From PALSA-1336 sp964592725 (GTDB lineage: Bacteria; Patescibacteriota; Doudnabacteria; UBA920), in NCBI GenBank assembly GCA_964592725.1, contig CAZQFQ010000019.1:1-27252 (forward strand): a DNA stretch of 27,252 nucleotides. The letters run 5' to 3'. The notes under the pieces were generated by a model. It worked only from the letters and a program-made list of their open reading frames with translations, ran no database searches and was not told where the DNA came from. Made by a program: the position numbers and the translations under genes. Shown here in pieces: positions 6,400 through 14,374 of the stretch. Numbering within the stretch: the first letter of the stretch is position 1; every line of letters starts with the position of its first letter.

Positions 6400-7899
6400 A
6401 TGTCAGAAAGATTTGAAGATATTTTAGCCGCGAGGCGCAATAAGTTAGAGGCGATTAAAAAAGCCGGGGTTGACCCATATCCTTCGTCGACTTCACGCAC
6501 CCACACCAACAAACAGGCTGTGGATGGTTTTGACCAGTTGACTGACAAAGAAATCACCTTAGTCGGCAGAATTCGCAATTGGCGCGATATGGGAAAAATT
6601 ACGTTTGCGCAAATTGAAGACGGAACGGGCAAAATCCAGGTGTTATTTAAAGAAGAAGCGATTGGAACCGACGCCTACAAATTTATCAGCGACTATACCG
6701 ATATTGGCGATTTTATACAAGTAACAGGAACTTTATTTAAAACCAAGACGGGTGAAAAAACGCTCGCTGTAGGGAATGGCCGAGACCATTCTCTACAAGG
6801 GCAAGCGTATAAATTACTTGCAAAATCCCTCCGCCCTTTGCCCGACCAGCATTACGGATTGGCTGACGAAGAAATAAAACTACGCAAGCGCTATTTGGAT
6901 ATTTTAACAAACCCCCAAATCAAGGAAATCTTTATTAAGAAGAACCGCTTCTGGTCCGCAATGCGCGAATTTTTGGTTATGAAAGGTTTTTTGGAACTGG
7001 AAATGCCGGTTTTGGAAGCCGTTCCCGGAGGGGCCGAAGCCGAGCCATTTATTACCCATCACAACGCTTTGGATCGTGATTTCTATTTACGAATAAGCCT
7101 TGAGCTCCCGCTAAAAAAAATGCTGGTGGCCGGGTTTGAAAACGTTTTTGAAATTGGCAGAATTTTCCGCAACGAGGGAATTTCGCCCGAGCATTTGCAG
7201 GATTACACGCAATTGGAATTTTACTGGGCTTACGGAGATTTCGAAAAAATGATGGAATTTTTGCAGGAAATGTACCAATATGTAATTAAGGAAACATTTG
7301 GCACGCTCAAAATCGAAAGCAACGGAATCACTTGCGACTGGAGCGGAAATTGGGACAGGGCCAGCTATGTTGATTTATTCAAAAACCAAACAGGCCTTGA
7401 TGTTTTGTCGGCTACCGATGAGGAACTGGAAAAATTTATCAATTCCAAATCTATCGCGTACAAACCCGGAATTGGACGCGGCAGGCTAATTGACACAATT
7501 TTTAAATGGATTCGGCCCAAACTTCCAACAGGCAAACCCGTCTTTTTAATCAATCAGCCCTTGGAGTTGGAGCCATTGGCAAAGCGCGATCCTAAAAACC
7601 CAAAAATTGTCCAAAGGCTGCAAATTTTGGCTTACGGCACCGAGCTTGGCAAAGGTTTTGGGGAACTTAACGATCCGATTGATCAGCGCGCCAGATTTGA
7701 AGACCAGATGAAACTGCGCGAGCAAGGCGACAGCGAAGCGCAAATGCTGGATGAAGATTACGTTGAAGCCATGGAATACGGCATGCCGCCTGCCGCGGGT
7801 TTTGGAGTCTCTGAACGATTATTTTCTGTTTTAATGGATAAGTCCATCCGCGAAACTGTAATTTTCCCGCCTATGAAATCTGAAAAATTAGTACGCTAA
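6400..7899 (+). CDS. lysS: Lysyl-tRNA synthetase, class II
   Basis: This 499-residue class II LysRS charges tRNA-Lys with lysine. The N-terminal OB-fold anticodon-binding domain includes ITLVGRIRNWRDMGKITFAQ and GTGKIQVLF. The catalytic domain has KSLRPLPDQHYGL, RKRYLDIL, EMPVLEAVPGGAEAEPF, motif 2 VFEIGRIFRNEG (249-260) and motif 3 AAGFGVSERL with R473. Residues 124-133 (VGNGRDHSLQ) are coded by a 30-base palindrome at 6768-6797. In E. coli LysRS, as I recall it, the same interval is ten residues shorter, so the repeat accounts for the extra length exactly. The insertion sits just before the conserved LRPLP segment and should lie on a surface loop. The gene has its own promoter. Confidence 0.96.
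   Translation: MSERFEDILAARRNKLEAIKKAGVDPYPSSTSRTHTNKQAVDGFDQLTDKEITLVGRIRNWRDMGKITFAQIEDGTGKIQVLFKEEAIGTDAYKFISDYTDIGDFIQVTGTLFKTKTGEKTLAVGNGRDHSLQGQAYKLLAKSLRPLPDQHYGLADEEIKLRKRYLDILTNPQIKEIFIKKNRFWSAMREFLVMKGFLELEMPVLEAVPGGAEAEPFITHHNALDRDFYLRISLELPLKKMLVAGFENVFEIGRIFRNEGISPEHLQDYTQLEFYWAYGDFEKMMEFLQEMYQYVIKETFGTLKIESNGITCDWSGNWDRASYVDLFKNQTGLDVLSATDEELEKFINSKSIAYKPGIGRGRLIDTIFKWIRPKLPTGKPVFLINQPLELEPLAKRDPKNPKIVQRLQILAYGTELGKGFGELNDPIDQRARFEDQMKLREQGDSEAQMLDEDYVEAMEYGMPPAAGFGVSERLFSVLMDKSIRETVIFPPMKSEKLVR
6768..6797. repeat. 30-bp palindrome inserted in frame in lysS
   Basis: TGTAGGGAATGG (6768-6779) pairs with CCATTCTCTACA (6786-6797), one G-T mismatch, around CCGAGA. Outside it ACGCTCGC (6760-6767) and GCAAGCGT (6801-6808) also pair with one mismatch. 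Its 30 bases equal the ten extra residues of this LysRS. Confidence 0.85.
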
Positions 7900-7940
7900 G
7901 TCCTATTCGACCTATTTGTCGAATCAAATTCTTATACCCT

Positions 7941-8363
7941 ATGATCCAAAAACAAGCTACCATAGCCGTTGCCATCGTTAGAAATGAGAAAGGCGAGGTT
8001 TTGCTGGCACAAAGAAGACAGCCTGACACTCCGGAAATCCACGGCAAATGGGAGTTTGTGGGCGGGGGAGTGGATTTTGGGGAAGATCCCATAGATTCAA
8101 TAAAGCGTGAAGCACGCGAAGAAATAGGAGTGGAAGTGGAGGTTGTAAGGCTGCTGCCAAAGGTTATCAGCGACATGCAAAAATTTGACAACGGCGACGA
8201 ACTGCAAGTTTTGGTTTTATCTTATGAATGCAAAATTATCTCCGGCATTCCCAAATCTACCGACGCGGAAGTCGGAGAAGTCAAATTCTTTCCGCTTGAT
8301 AAAATTCCCAAACTAGATGCGTTCCAAAATATTTACGAAACTATAGAATTGCTTAAAACTTAA
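7941..8363 (+). CDS. Nudix hydrolase
   Basis: This 140-residue protein is a single Nudix domain. The Nudix box is complete: from G42 of GGVDFGE through E48 to REAREEIGV (57-64), following the pattern Gx5Ex7REUxEExGU with the metal-binding glutamates. Nudix enzymes hydrolyse nucleoside diphosphates linked to another group, such as oxidised dNTPs, NADH or sugar nucleotides. The substrate cannot be told from sequence; AQRRQPD and GKWEFVGGG are common to MutT-like and pyrophosphohydrolase members. It starts 41 bases after lysS, past a small hairpin (7905-7924), and probably shares the lysS transcript. serS follows across a repeat. Confidence 0.9.
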   Translation: MIQKQATIAVAIVRNEKGEVLLAQRRQPDTPEIHGKWEFVGGGVDFGEDPIDSIKREAREEIGVEVEVVRLLPKVISDMQKFDNGDELQVLVLSYECKIISGIPKSTDAEVGEVKFFPLDKIPKLDAFQNIYETIELLKT

Positions 8364-8370
8364 TTGTAAG

Positions 8371-8454
8371 TGCAGCGTGCCAATTTATCGGCTGTGTTAT
8401 TTAAGTCAGCCCATAAACTTGTCCCGTGCTACGCCACGGGATGGGCACGCTACA
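8371..8454. repeat. Nested hairpin repeat before serS
   Basis: The outer arms TGCAGCGTGCC (8371-8381) and GGCACGCTACA (8444-8454) pair with one mismatch. Inside are GGCTG/CAGCC (8390-8394, 8407-8411) and TCCCGTG/CACGGGA (8422-8428, 8435-8441), giving a cloverleaf-like fold. It is open in the serS frame from a GTG at 8370, which creates a false N-terminal extension of 31 residues. Confidence 0.7.
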
Positions 8455-8462
8455 AAACCAAT

Positions 8463-9824
8463 ATGCTCGATATAAAATTTATCCGCGACAACGCCGACAA
8501 AATTAAGGAAACCGCTAAAAATAAACGGGTTGATTTGGACGTAGAACGGCTTTTGGACGTAGATACCAGGCGCCGTGACTTGATTACCGAGCTGGAAAGC
8601 ATGCAGGCGGCAAAAAACCAGGCATCAAAGGAAATTCCAAAACTTTCCGCGGAAGAAAAAAAAGTTAAGCTTTTGGAAATGAAGGAAGTTGATGAAAAAT
8701 CCGGCGCTTTAAAGGTACAGCTTCGCGAAGTGGAAGAAGAATACCAACAACTTATGTATTTGGTGCCCAATATCCCCAGCCCGGAAACTCCGGTGGCGGC
8801 GGACGAGTCGGGAAACGTTCCCTGGCGCTACTGGAATTCAACCCTGGGAATTATTGACCCGACAAAAGACCCGGACAAGGCTCAACAAATCCCTCCAAAG
8901 TTTGATTTTGAAATTAAAGACCACGTAGCTTTGGGAAAAAATTTGGATTTGATAGACACCGAAGCCGGCGTAAAAACCTCGGGTTTCCGCGGCTACTATT
9001 TAAAAAATGAAGCGGTGCTTATGCAGTACGGCCTTCTATGGCTGGCGCTGAAAAAAATGCGGGAAAAGGGTTTTACTTTAATGGTGCCGCCGATTTTGGA
9101 TAAGTCGTTTGCTTTTTACGGCAGCGGGCATTTTCCGGCCGGTAAAGCCGACCAGTACCAGGTGTTAAACGGTGAAGATCTGGAAAAAATCCAGGCGGGA
9201 ACGGCCGTGGAAGAAACTTATTTGGCAGGGACCTCGGAACCGGCGCTCTTGGCGTATTATGCGGGCAAAACTTTTGATGAAAAGAAATTACCGGTAAAGA
9301 TTTGCGGCGTAAGCTCCTGTTTCCGGGGAGAAATCGGAAGCTACGGCAAAGACACCAAAGGCGTTTACCGGGTCCACGAGTTTATGAAGGTTGAACAGGT
9401 GGTTTTATGCAAGGCGGATATAATAGAGAGTGAAAAGTGGCTGGAAGATATGCGTGAAATTGCCGAAAGTATGCTCCAGGATTTAAAACTTCCCTATCGA
9501 GTGCTTAACATTTGCACCGGCGATATGGGCGCGGGCAAATATAAAATGTATGACATTGAAACCTGGATGCCTTCACGAAATAACTATGGCGAGACTCACT
9601 CCGATTCAAATCTGACCGACTGGCAGGCGCGCCGGCTGAATATTAAATACAAAGTGGCTGACGGAAAAACCAAATTTGTCTTTACCCTCAACAATACGGT
9701 CATTGCCAGCCCGCGCATTTTAATCGCGATTTTGGAAAACTACCAGCAAAAAGACGGCTCGGTTATTGTGCCGGAAGTTTTACGTCCGTATGTCGGCAAG
9801 GATGTAATAAAGGGATTGACATAA
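8463..9824 (+). CDS. serS: Seryl-tRNA synthetase
   Basis: This class II enzyme attaches serine to tRNA-Ser and to tRNA-Sec where present. The start is taken at the ATG at 8463, giving 453 residues that begin MLDIKFIRDNADKIKETAKN, the normal SerRS N-terminus. An upstream GTG at 8370 would only translate a repeat. Residues 1-105 form the long coiled-coil arm that binds the tRNA variable arm. The catalytic core has the TSEPAL segment, motif 2 FRGEIGSYGKDTKGVYRVHE (from F287) and motif 3 around ASPRILIAILENYQQ (R418), ending in VPEVLRPYVG. There is no Shine-Dalgarno site. It may be read from the lysS promoter through the Nudix gene. Confidence 0.97.
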   Translation: MLDIKFIRDNADKIKETAKNKRVDLDVERLLDVDTRRRDLITELESMQAAKNQASKEIPKLSAEEKKVKLLEMKEVDEKSGALKVQLREVEEEYQQLMYLVPNIPSPETPVAADESGNVPWRYWNSTLGIIDPTKDPDKAQQIPPKFDFEIKDHVALGKNLDLIDTEAGVKTSGFRGYYLKNEAVLMQYGLLWLALKKMREKGFTLMVPPILDKSFAFYGSGHFPAGKADQYQVLNGEDLEKIQAGTAVEETYLAGTSEPALLAYYAGKTFDEKKLPVKICGVSSCFRGEIGSYGKDTKGVYRVHEFMKVEQVVLCKADIIESEKWLEDMREIAESMLQDLKLPYRVLNICTGDMGAGKYKMYDIETWMPSRNNYGETHSDSNLTDWQARRLNIKYKVADGKTKFVFTLNNTVIASPRILIAILENYQQKDGSVIVPEVLRPYVGKDVIKGLT

Positions 9825-9896
9825 TTGAACAAAATTAAATAAAATTGAACATAATTTTCAGGCTAATATTTTTTTCAATTATTTAAATTATGTCAA
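9816..9896. repeat. Inverted repeat across the serS stop
   Basis: TTGACATAATT (9816-9826, containing the serS stop) is repeated inverted as AATTATGTCAA (9886-9896), a perfect 11-bp match. The intervening AT-rich DNA holds further AATTGAA/TTCAATT pairs. It may act as an inefficient terminator or be a decayed repeat. Confidence 0.5.
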
Positions 9897-9914
9897 TTTT
9901 GTCAATAGTAAAGA

Positions 9915-10892
9915 ATGTTCCAAAATAAAAGGAAAACTGACTCCCGCATTCGCTTTCAAAACAGCCGGTTTAAGCATAAACTTGAGCAGGCTAGGGGATA
10001 CAAAAGGGCAAAGAGAATTGCACCGATGGGGTCCGGTGAAATTTTTTTGTCCAAAATTGGTTTGGGCTCGTGGTTTTCCAGGTTTGCGACGCTGCTAATT
10101 TTTTTGGTTTTAATTTACATAGTTTTTATACCAAACATTTTTTTTGTAAAAGATATTTCCGTTAACGGCTCGGTGGGCGACGAAAGCTCGGTTATTAAAA
10201 CTTTAACCGATTCCTATTTGTCTAAAACTTTGCCCTGGCCACAAAAAAATCTTATTTTGCTGTCTAAAAAAGGCCTTAAAAATTTTCTTGTTAAAAACGA
10301 TCAAAAAATTCTTTCCGTAAACAGTATCAGTAAAAAATTTCCGTCATCTTTGACCATTAATGTCACGCCAAGAGTTAATCAATTTATTATCCAAACCGCA
10401 AGCTCAACGGACTTTTCGGTTGCCAATGACGGGTTAATTACAAACGAAATATTTCCCGACTCTTCCGGCACTTTGCCCGGGGGCTTGGCTTTAATTAAAA
10501 TCGGCGACAGCGACGGGATAATTATCGGCAACCAGGCGCTTAGCCAAAACCAAATTAAATTTTTAAATCAAATGCAAAACCAACTGCCGGGCGTTGTAAA
10601 ATCTCCCATAATTTATTTTGAAATGGAGAGTCTGCAAACCCCAGACTTTACCGCGGATTTTAAAACAGGCCCAAAGATTATGGTTACTTTCAACTCCGAT
10701 GCCGAGCAAATTTTAAGCCGTTTAAGCCTTTTGTTTTCACAATTTTCCGCATCCGATATCAAAAATTTATATTACGTGGATATGCGCTTCGGGGATAACG
10801 GATACGTATGCAAGAGAAGCGCGCCGTGCGCCCAAAATACGGTCATTCCAAACACCGCCGCCAGCACTTCGCCAACAAATCTTACAAATTAA
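9915..10892 (+). CDS. FtsQ/DivIB-like cell division protein with POTRA domain
   Basis: This 325-residue bitopic membrane protein has a long basic cytoplasmic N-terminus (residues 1-53, rich in K and R), one membrane segment at about 57-74 (ATLLIFLVLIYIVFIPNIFF) and an extracytoplasmic part. After the membrane comes a POTRA-like stretch: FFVKDISVNGS, then LSVNSISKKFPSSLTINVTPR, where FtsQ/DivIB usually ends in a VxxRxP-like strand. Near the C-terminus, KNLYYVDMRFGDNGYVCKR is typical of the FtsQ beta domain. FtsQ/DivIB links early and late divisome proteins through FtsB and FtsL. No mur or ftsA/Z genes are adjacent, so the call rests on architecture. A general POTRA protein is the alternative. 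The tail is Ser/Thr/Ala rich. Confidence 0.65.
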   Translation: MFQNKRKTDSRIRFQNSRFKHKLEQARGYKRAKRIAPMGSGEIFLSKIGLGSWFSRFATLLIFLVLIYIVFIPNIFFVKDISVNGSVGDESSVIKTLTDSYLSKTLPWPQKNLILLSKKGLKNFLVKNDQKILSVNSISKKFPSSLTINVTPRVNQFIIQTASSTDFSVANDGLITNEIFPDSSGTLPGGLALIKIGDSDGIIIGNQALSQNQIKFLNQMQNQLPGVVKSPIIYFEMESLQTPDFTADFKTGPKIMVTFNSDAEQILSRLSLLFSQFSASDIKNLYYVDMRFGDNGYVCKRSAPCAQNTVIPNTAASTSPTNLTN

Positions 10893-10909
10893 TTTAGCTT
10901 TATTTACCC

Positions 10910-10945
10910 CGCTAGCATAAAATGCTATAGCATTTTATGCTAGCG
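10910..10945. repeat. Perfect 36-bp palindrome before the UMP kinase gene
   Basis: The sequence is its own reverse complement over 36 bases with no loop; the left half is CGCTAGCATAAAATGCTA and the centre is CTATAG. An ATG inside it (10937) is in frame with the next gene. A looser relative with the same GCATAA/TTATGC ends lies at 13493-13526. Confidence 0.92.
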
Positions 10946-10954
10946 CATACAATT

Positions 10955-11635
10955 ATGACAAAACTTTTTGTTATTTCGTTGGGCGGGTCGCGAATTAACC
11001 CCGGTCACATAGATACAAATTTCCTGAAAAAATTTCGCGCTTTAATTTTAAGCCAAATCAAAAAAGGTCGACGATTTATTTTGATTACCGGCGGAGGCAG
11101 ATTATGCCGGGATTTTCAATCAGCCCTCAAACAAATCTCAAGCCCTACTCCCGATGAGGTTGATTGGATAGGCATTTCCTCAACTTGGCTTCACGCCGAT
11201 TTAGTTAGGCTGATGTTCGGAAAATTGGCGAATCCCAACATAATAAAGGACCCAAATAAAAAAGTTCCTTTCGCGGAGAAAATTCTGGTTGCCGGCGGCT
11301 GGATGCCCGGGCGGAGCACGGACGACGATGCCGTAAGACTTGCCAAAGCCTATGGAGCGGCCAGCGTAATCAATCTATTTGATCAGGATTTCGTCTACAA
11401 CAAAGACCCTCGCAAATATCCGGACGCGAAAATAATAAAAAAACTTCCCTGGAAAGAATTTCGCAAAATCGTCGGCAGTAAATGGAATCCGGGCAAAAAC
11501 GCGCCTTTTGATCCGATAGCGGCAAAATTGGCGCAAAAAAACCGCCTGCGCGTGATTGTTGCCAACGGAAAAAATTTAAAAAATTTAAAAGATATTTTGG
11601 AAGGCAAAAAATTTAAAGGAACAGTTATAAACTAA
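10955..11635 (+). CDS. pyrH: UMP kinase, archaeal-like (amino acid kinase fold)
   Basis: The enzyme phosphorylates UMP to UDP in pyrimidine synthesis. The start at 10955 gives 226 residues beginning MTKLFVISLGGSRINPG; an ATG six codons earlier lies inside a palindrome. Amino acid kinase motifs are ISLGGS (7-12), ITGGG (44-48), VAGGWMPGRSTDDDA (112-126) and VYNKDPRKYPDAK (148-159). The C-terminal part, APFDPIAAKLAQ, VIVANGKNLKNL and GTVI, resembles the archaeal UMP kinase group; the usual bacterial PyrH MGTVINALAL region is absent. This suggests ancient transfer or the CPR form. The gene lies between two perfect palindromes, and a bidirectional terminator follows. A related carbamate- or isopentenyl phosphate kinase is less likely. 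Confidence 0.8.
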   Translation: MTKLFVISLGGSRINPGHIDTNFLKKFRALILSQIKKGRRFILITGGGRLCRDFQSALKQISSPTPDEVDWIGISSTWLHADLVRLMFGKLANPNIIKDPNKKVPFAEKILVAGGWMPGRSTDDDAVRLAKAYGAASVINLFDQDFVYNKDPRKYPDAKIIKKLPWKEFRKIVGSKWNPGKNAPFDPIAAKLAQKNRLRVIVANGKNLKNLKDILEGKKFKGTVIN

Positions 11636-11650
11636 TAAATGGTTTTTGCC

Positions 11651-11690
11651 TTGGAGAGCTTTTTTCTCGGCCGAGAAAAAAGCTCTCCAA
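11651..11690. repeat. Perfect 40-bp palindrome after the UMP kinase gene
   Basis: All 40 bases are self-complementary with no loop. The left half is TTGGAGAGCTTTTTTCTCGG and the centre CGGCCG. It starts 15 bases after the pyrH stop. Confidence 0.92.
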
Positions 11691-11710
11691 CAAAATTAAT
11701 CTCAATTTAC

Positions 11711-11738
11711 AAAAGCCTCCCTAAAAAAGAAGGCTTTT
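11711..11738. terminator. Bidirectional terminator between convergent genes
   Basis: AAAAGCCT (11711-11718) pairs with AGGCTTTT (11731-11738) across a 12-base loop. T runs lie on both strands. It sits between pyrH (plus) and the GT-C gene (minus). Confidence 0.6.
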
Positions 11739-11761
11739 AACTTTATAATTTTAATTTCTCA

Positions 11762-13369
11762 CTAATTAACCTTGTATTCCGTCACGTAAATGTTAGTGCC
11801 CACCCAGGGGCGGACGTCGGGGAAATCGCGCTCGTCAACCTGCGTCCAGTTGGCCGGGACTTGGGGTTTGCTTGAGCCAAAACCATCAGTCCAAAGCAGC
11901 CAGACCGTGTCCGCCGGATGCACGGCGGCGGAAAAACTCGGCAATAAATCTTGATTAGTGAGTAAAGCCACGCCTTCCACGGACGAAATTTGGCTGATGT
12001 CAGCACGTCCGCCGGTATAAAGCAGGGGAGCAACACCTTTAGGCAGAGGATAGTAAGTAAAATCGTAATATTTATAGTTAAAAAATTCATAAGACGACCC
12101 CACAAAAACATGGTCGCCGGCCGCAACGCTTGATCCTAAAAATTTTGCCGCGCCGTTCATCCCAGGCTTGGTCGCAATGTTCAGCCCGTTCCAGTAATTA
12201 AAAAATGCGTAGAAACTGAATACACAGTATAGGGTAAACAATAAGAAGGAAAGCCATTTGATTCTGATTTCGGAAATCCAAACGGCAAACGCGATAATGA
12301 AAAATGTACTGGAAAACAGAAAGTAGCGTTCTTCGTAAACGGAAGACGAACTTCCTTTTAAACGGGCCAGCAGGACGAACAAAATCGCGCCGCAAAATGG
12401 CGCAATGGTGGCCAATAGCACAAGCCATTTTTCAAAATACTGCGTCTTGCGTAAAAATTGCCAAAAGAAAAATATAACAAACAGAACCACAACCACCATC
12501 ATCTTTAACGTGAAGGAGTTTGTATTATCGTGGCCAATGCCCAAAAGCATGGTCCACAAAGTTCCGGGAATGCTCCAAATGTCCATTGGCGGAATCCAGT
12601 AGCTTGCCTGGACCGATTTATACTGGATAAGAAATTGCTTAAACCAGGGGAGAAAGAAAATAACGATAACAATATACGATAACAATAACGCCCGATATCG
12701 TTTATAATTTGATCGGTAGTGGTAAATGTGGTATATCAGCGCGTACAAGCAAAGCGCTGACATCGTGAACAAAAGATAGTAATGTGTAAAATCCATTATC
12801 CCGGCGCAAACGGCGAACCATAAATAGTGCCAAAGGTACGATTTTTTTAGTTTGATATCCTGAGGCAGGTTCGGCATATTTAACTTCGCATCATCGTAAA
12901 ATTCCTTTTGTTCGCGTAAAGCCCGAACCAAAAAGTAAGCGCCCAAAACGGAGAAAAATGCGCCCATGGTATACATTCTGGCTTCGGTAACATACTGGAG
13001 CTGGAAAGTGCTAATGGCCACCAAAAAAGCCGCCCACAGGGCTGTTTTTTCGTTTTTGAAAGAATATTTGACCAATAACCAGGTTGCCCAAACAGTCAAA
13101 ACGCCAAAAAATATGGAGAATCCGCGGAGCGATAAAAGTTTGTCACCGAAAATTCCATGCCAAACTTTTAGAAAAATATAATACATCGGCGGATGCACGT
13201 CAAGTGCCAACCTTCTAAACATTTCCGGCCAGCTATACCTAATCATCAGCGCCGAAAATGCCTCATCATGCCACAAGCTGATGTCTAAGTTATGATAAAA
13301 CCGTAGCAATGTCCCGACAACTAAAATTGTAATAAGCACCCAATATTTTTTCATAGATAGATTTTTCAT
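11762..13369 (-). CDS. GT-C membrane glycosyltransferase (GT39/ArnT-like)
   Basis: This 535-residue polytopic membrane protein has about ten hydrophobic segments and an extracytoplasmic C-terminal domain (about residues 400-535). GT-C enzymes of the PMT/ArnT group move sugar from a polyprenyl-phosphate donor to a protein or lipid outside the membrane. The first outer loop carries SLWHDEAFSA with the catalytic acidic pair D35-E36, followed by DVHPPMYY, a conserved donor-site motif. The start at 13369 is chosen because GGGAG lies seven to eight bases upstream; an ORF start at 13390 lacks a site. Acceptor and sugar are unknown. Its neighbours are other surface glycan genes and it could glycosylate pili or the S-layer. 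Confidence 0.82.
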   Translation of the reverse strand: MKNLSMKKYWVLITILVVGTLLRFYHNLDISLWHDEAFSALMIRYSWPEMFRRLALDVHPPMYYIFLKVWHGIFGDKLLSLRGFSIFFGVLTVWATWLLVKYSFKNEKTALWAAFLVAISTFQLQYVTEARMYTMGAFFSVLGAYFLVRALREQKEFYDDAKLNMPNLPQDIKLKKSYLWHYLWFAVCAGIMDFTHYYLLFTMSALCLYALIYHIYHYRSNYKRYRALLLSYIVIVIFFLPWFKQFLIQYKSVQASYWIPPMDIWSIPGTLWTMLLGIGHDNTNSFTLKMMVVVVLFVIFFFWQFLRKTQYFEKWLVLLATIAPFCGAILFVLLARLKGSSSSVYEERYFLFSSTFFIIAFAVWISEIRIKWLSFLLFTLYCVFSFYAFFNYWNGLNIATKPGMNGAAKFLGSSVAAGDHVFVGSSYEFFNYKYYDFTYYPLPKGVAPLLYTGGRADISQISSVEGVALLTNQDLLPSFSAAVHPADTVWLLWTDGFGSSKPQVPANWTQVDERDFPDVRPWVGTNIYVTEYKVN

Positions 13370-13406
13370 TATTTTTCTCCCCCAAAGCACTATTCATTAT
13401 TTCCTT

Positions 13407-13480
13407 CCACCTTTGGGGGAAGGTGGCCGAAGGCCGGATGAGGGTGCAGTTGGCGGAGATGTCCCGCCAAAGGCGGGACA
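13407..13480. repeat. Multi-hairpin repeat, family D, copy 1
   Basis: Three successive hairpins: CCACCTT/AAGGTGG (13407-13426), GGCC/GGCC (13425-13435) and TGTCCCGCC/GGCGGGACA (13460-13480). The scaffold GGGTGCAGTT, GGAGATGTC, GACAGA and AGGTTA recurs in the same order at 20920-20985, although the stem sequences differ. Confidence 0.75.
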
Positions 13481-13492
13481 GAAAGGTTAATT

Positions 13493-13526
13493 ACTGGCAT
13501 AAATCACGGCCGTGCGTTATGCTAGT
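13493..13526. repeat. 34-bp imperfect palindrome
   Basis: The left half ACTGGCATAAATCACGG mirrors the right half CCGTGCGTTATGCTAGT; the central CACGGCCGTG and the outer GCATAA/TTATGC are exact. It lies between two minus-strand genes, just after the family D copy, and shares ends with the 36-bp palindrome at 10910. Confidence 0.75.
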
Positions 13527-13537
13527 TTTGTTAATTT

Positions 13538-14266
13538 TTATTTGGTAAATTTAAAAGTTGAAAGGACTTGGACTGCTAACCAGAGCTCATTCTGATTACC
13601 GTAACCAAATTCATCAAAATTATTATCTTGACCGTCGATTAACAAACTAAAAACATACTTCCCATCCGGAGATTCGATATAAGCCACATCACTTATTGGG
13701 CCTTCATTATCAATATATGATTGAGGGATTGAATTATTATTGGCCTCTACTATTGCGGGTATGCCGGAAGCTAAAATTTTTGAACCGAATACATTATCGG
13801 AAAGGAGTAGACCCTTATAATCCACATTTTTTTCAAACCAGCTCTTCAAGGGCAGGTTTTCATCGTTAGGTGACAAGAAAAAAATAAAATCTGAATCAAA
13901 AGCACCTTCAGACTGATTCCAACTATCAAAATCAAACTCTGATAATGAAGCGTTATCTGGTTCAGTCCGAATGTAATTGATATAGTCTTTGGGGGTAAAT
14001 GTCGGGTACTCAAAGCTAAACCCATACTGGCTATTTGTATAAGTCTTCCATCCTTCGACTGAGCTCGTTGTTGATGTCCCGCTTGGGTTAATCTGCGATT
14101 GAACTACCGGCGATAAAGTAGGTGATTGGGGAATGGCGGCGGCTTTATTTACGTGATGCACCGGAACCGGCCCAAAGCCCGGCGCTGGTTGGTTTAGATA
14201 GTAAAACACGCAGGCGCAAGCGGCTATGGTTGCTAAAATTAGGGTTGCCCAATATTTTGGTTTCAT
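13538..14266 (-). CDS. Membrane-anchored or lipoprotein of unknown function
   Basis: The 242-residue protein starts with a basic-hydrophobic segment (MKPKYWATLILATIAAC). IAAC at 14-17 fits a lipobox, although the hydrophobic run continues through C19 to Y23, so a simple membrane anchor is also possible. A Pro/Ser/Thr-rich spacer follows (about 27-70), then a globular domain opening GWKTYTNSQYGFSFEYP. That opening is common in CPR exported proteins and PsbP-like folds. I cannot assign a function. The domain is acidic (DNNFDEFGYGNQNE), so it may bind calcium or a surface partner. It lies between two GT-C genes on the same strand, flanked by repeats on both sides. Confidence 0.65.
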   Translation of the reverse strand: MKPKYWATLILATIAACACVFYYLNQPAPGFGPVPVHHVNKAAAIPQSPTLSPVVQSQINPSGTSTTSSVEGWKTYTNSQYGFSFEYPTFTPKDYINYIRTEPDNASLSEFDFDSWNQSEGAFDSDFIFFLSPNDENLPLKSWFEKNVDYKGLLLSDNVFGSKILASGIPAIVEANNNSIPQSYIDNEGPISDVAYIESPDGKYVFSLLIDGQDNNFDEFGYGNQNELWLAVQVLSTFKFTK

Positions 14267-14280
14267 AGGATTAGCACAAT

Positions 14281-14367
14281 GGCGTCATCCTGAGCCGAGC
14301 GAAGGATCTCTTATTTTGAGATTCTTCGGCCGCAGGATATTACTATTTACGGCCTCAGAATGACGCC
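14281..14367. repeat. Palindromic repeat, family A (intergenic copy)
   Basis: The ends GGCGTCATCCTGAG and CTCAGAATGACGCC pair with one mismatch. The inner arms GAAGGATCTC and GAGATTCTTC pair. It is 87 bp, the same length as the copy at 24100-24186. Confidence 0.87.
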
Positions 14368-14374
14368 GCAAGCG

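Noticed and set aside
7905..7924. Hairpin ATTCGAC/GTCGAAT between lysS and the Nudix gene as a terminator
   Set aside because: The stem is only seven base pairs and no T run follows.
8370..8462. N-terminal extension of serS from GTG 8370
   Set aside because: The extension is a translated hairpin repeat, and the normal SerRS N-terminus starts at the ATG at 8463.
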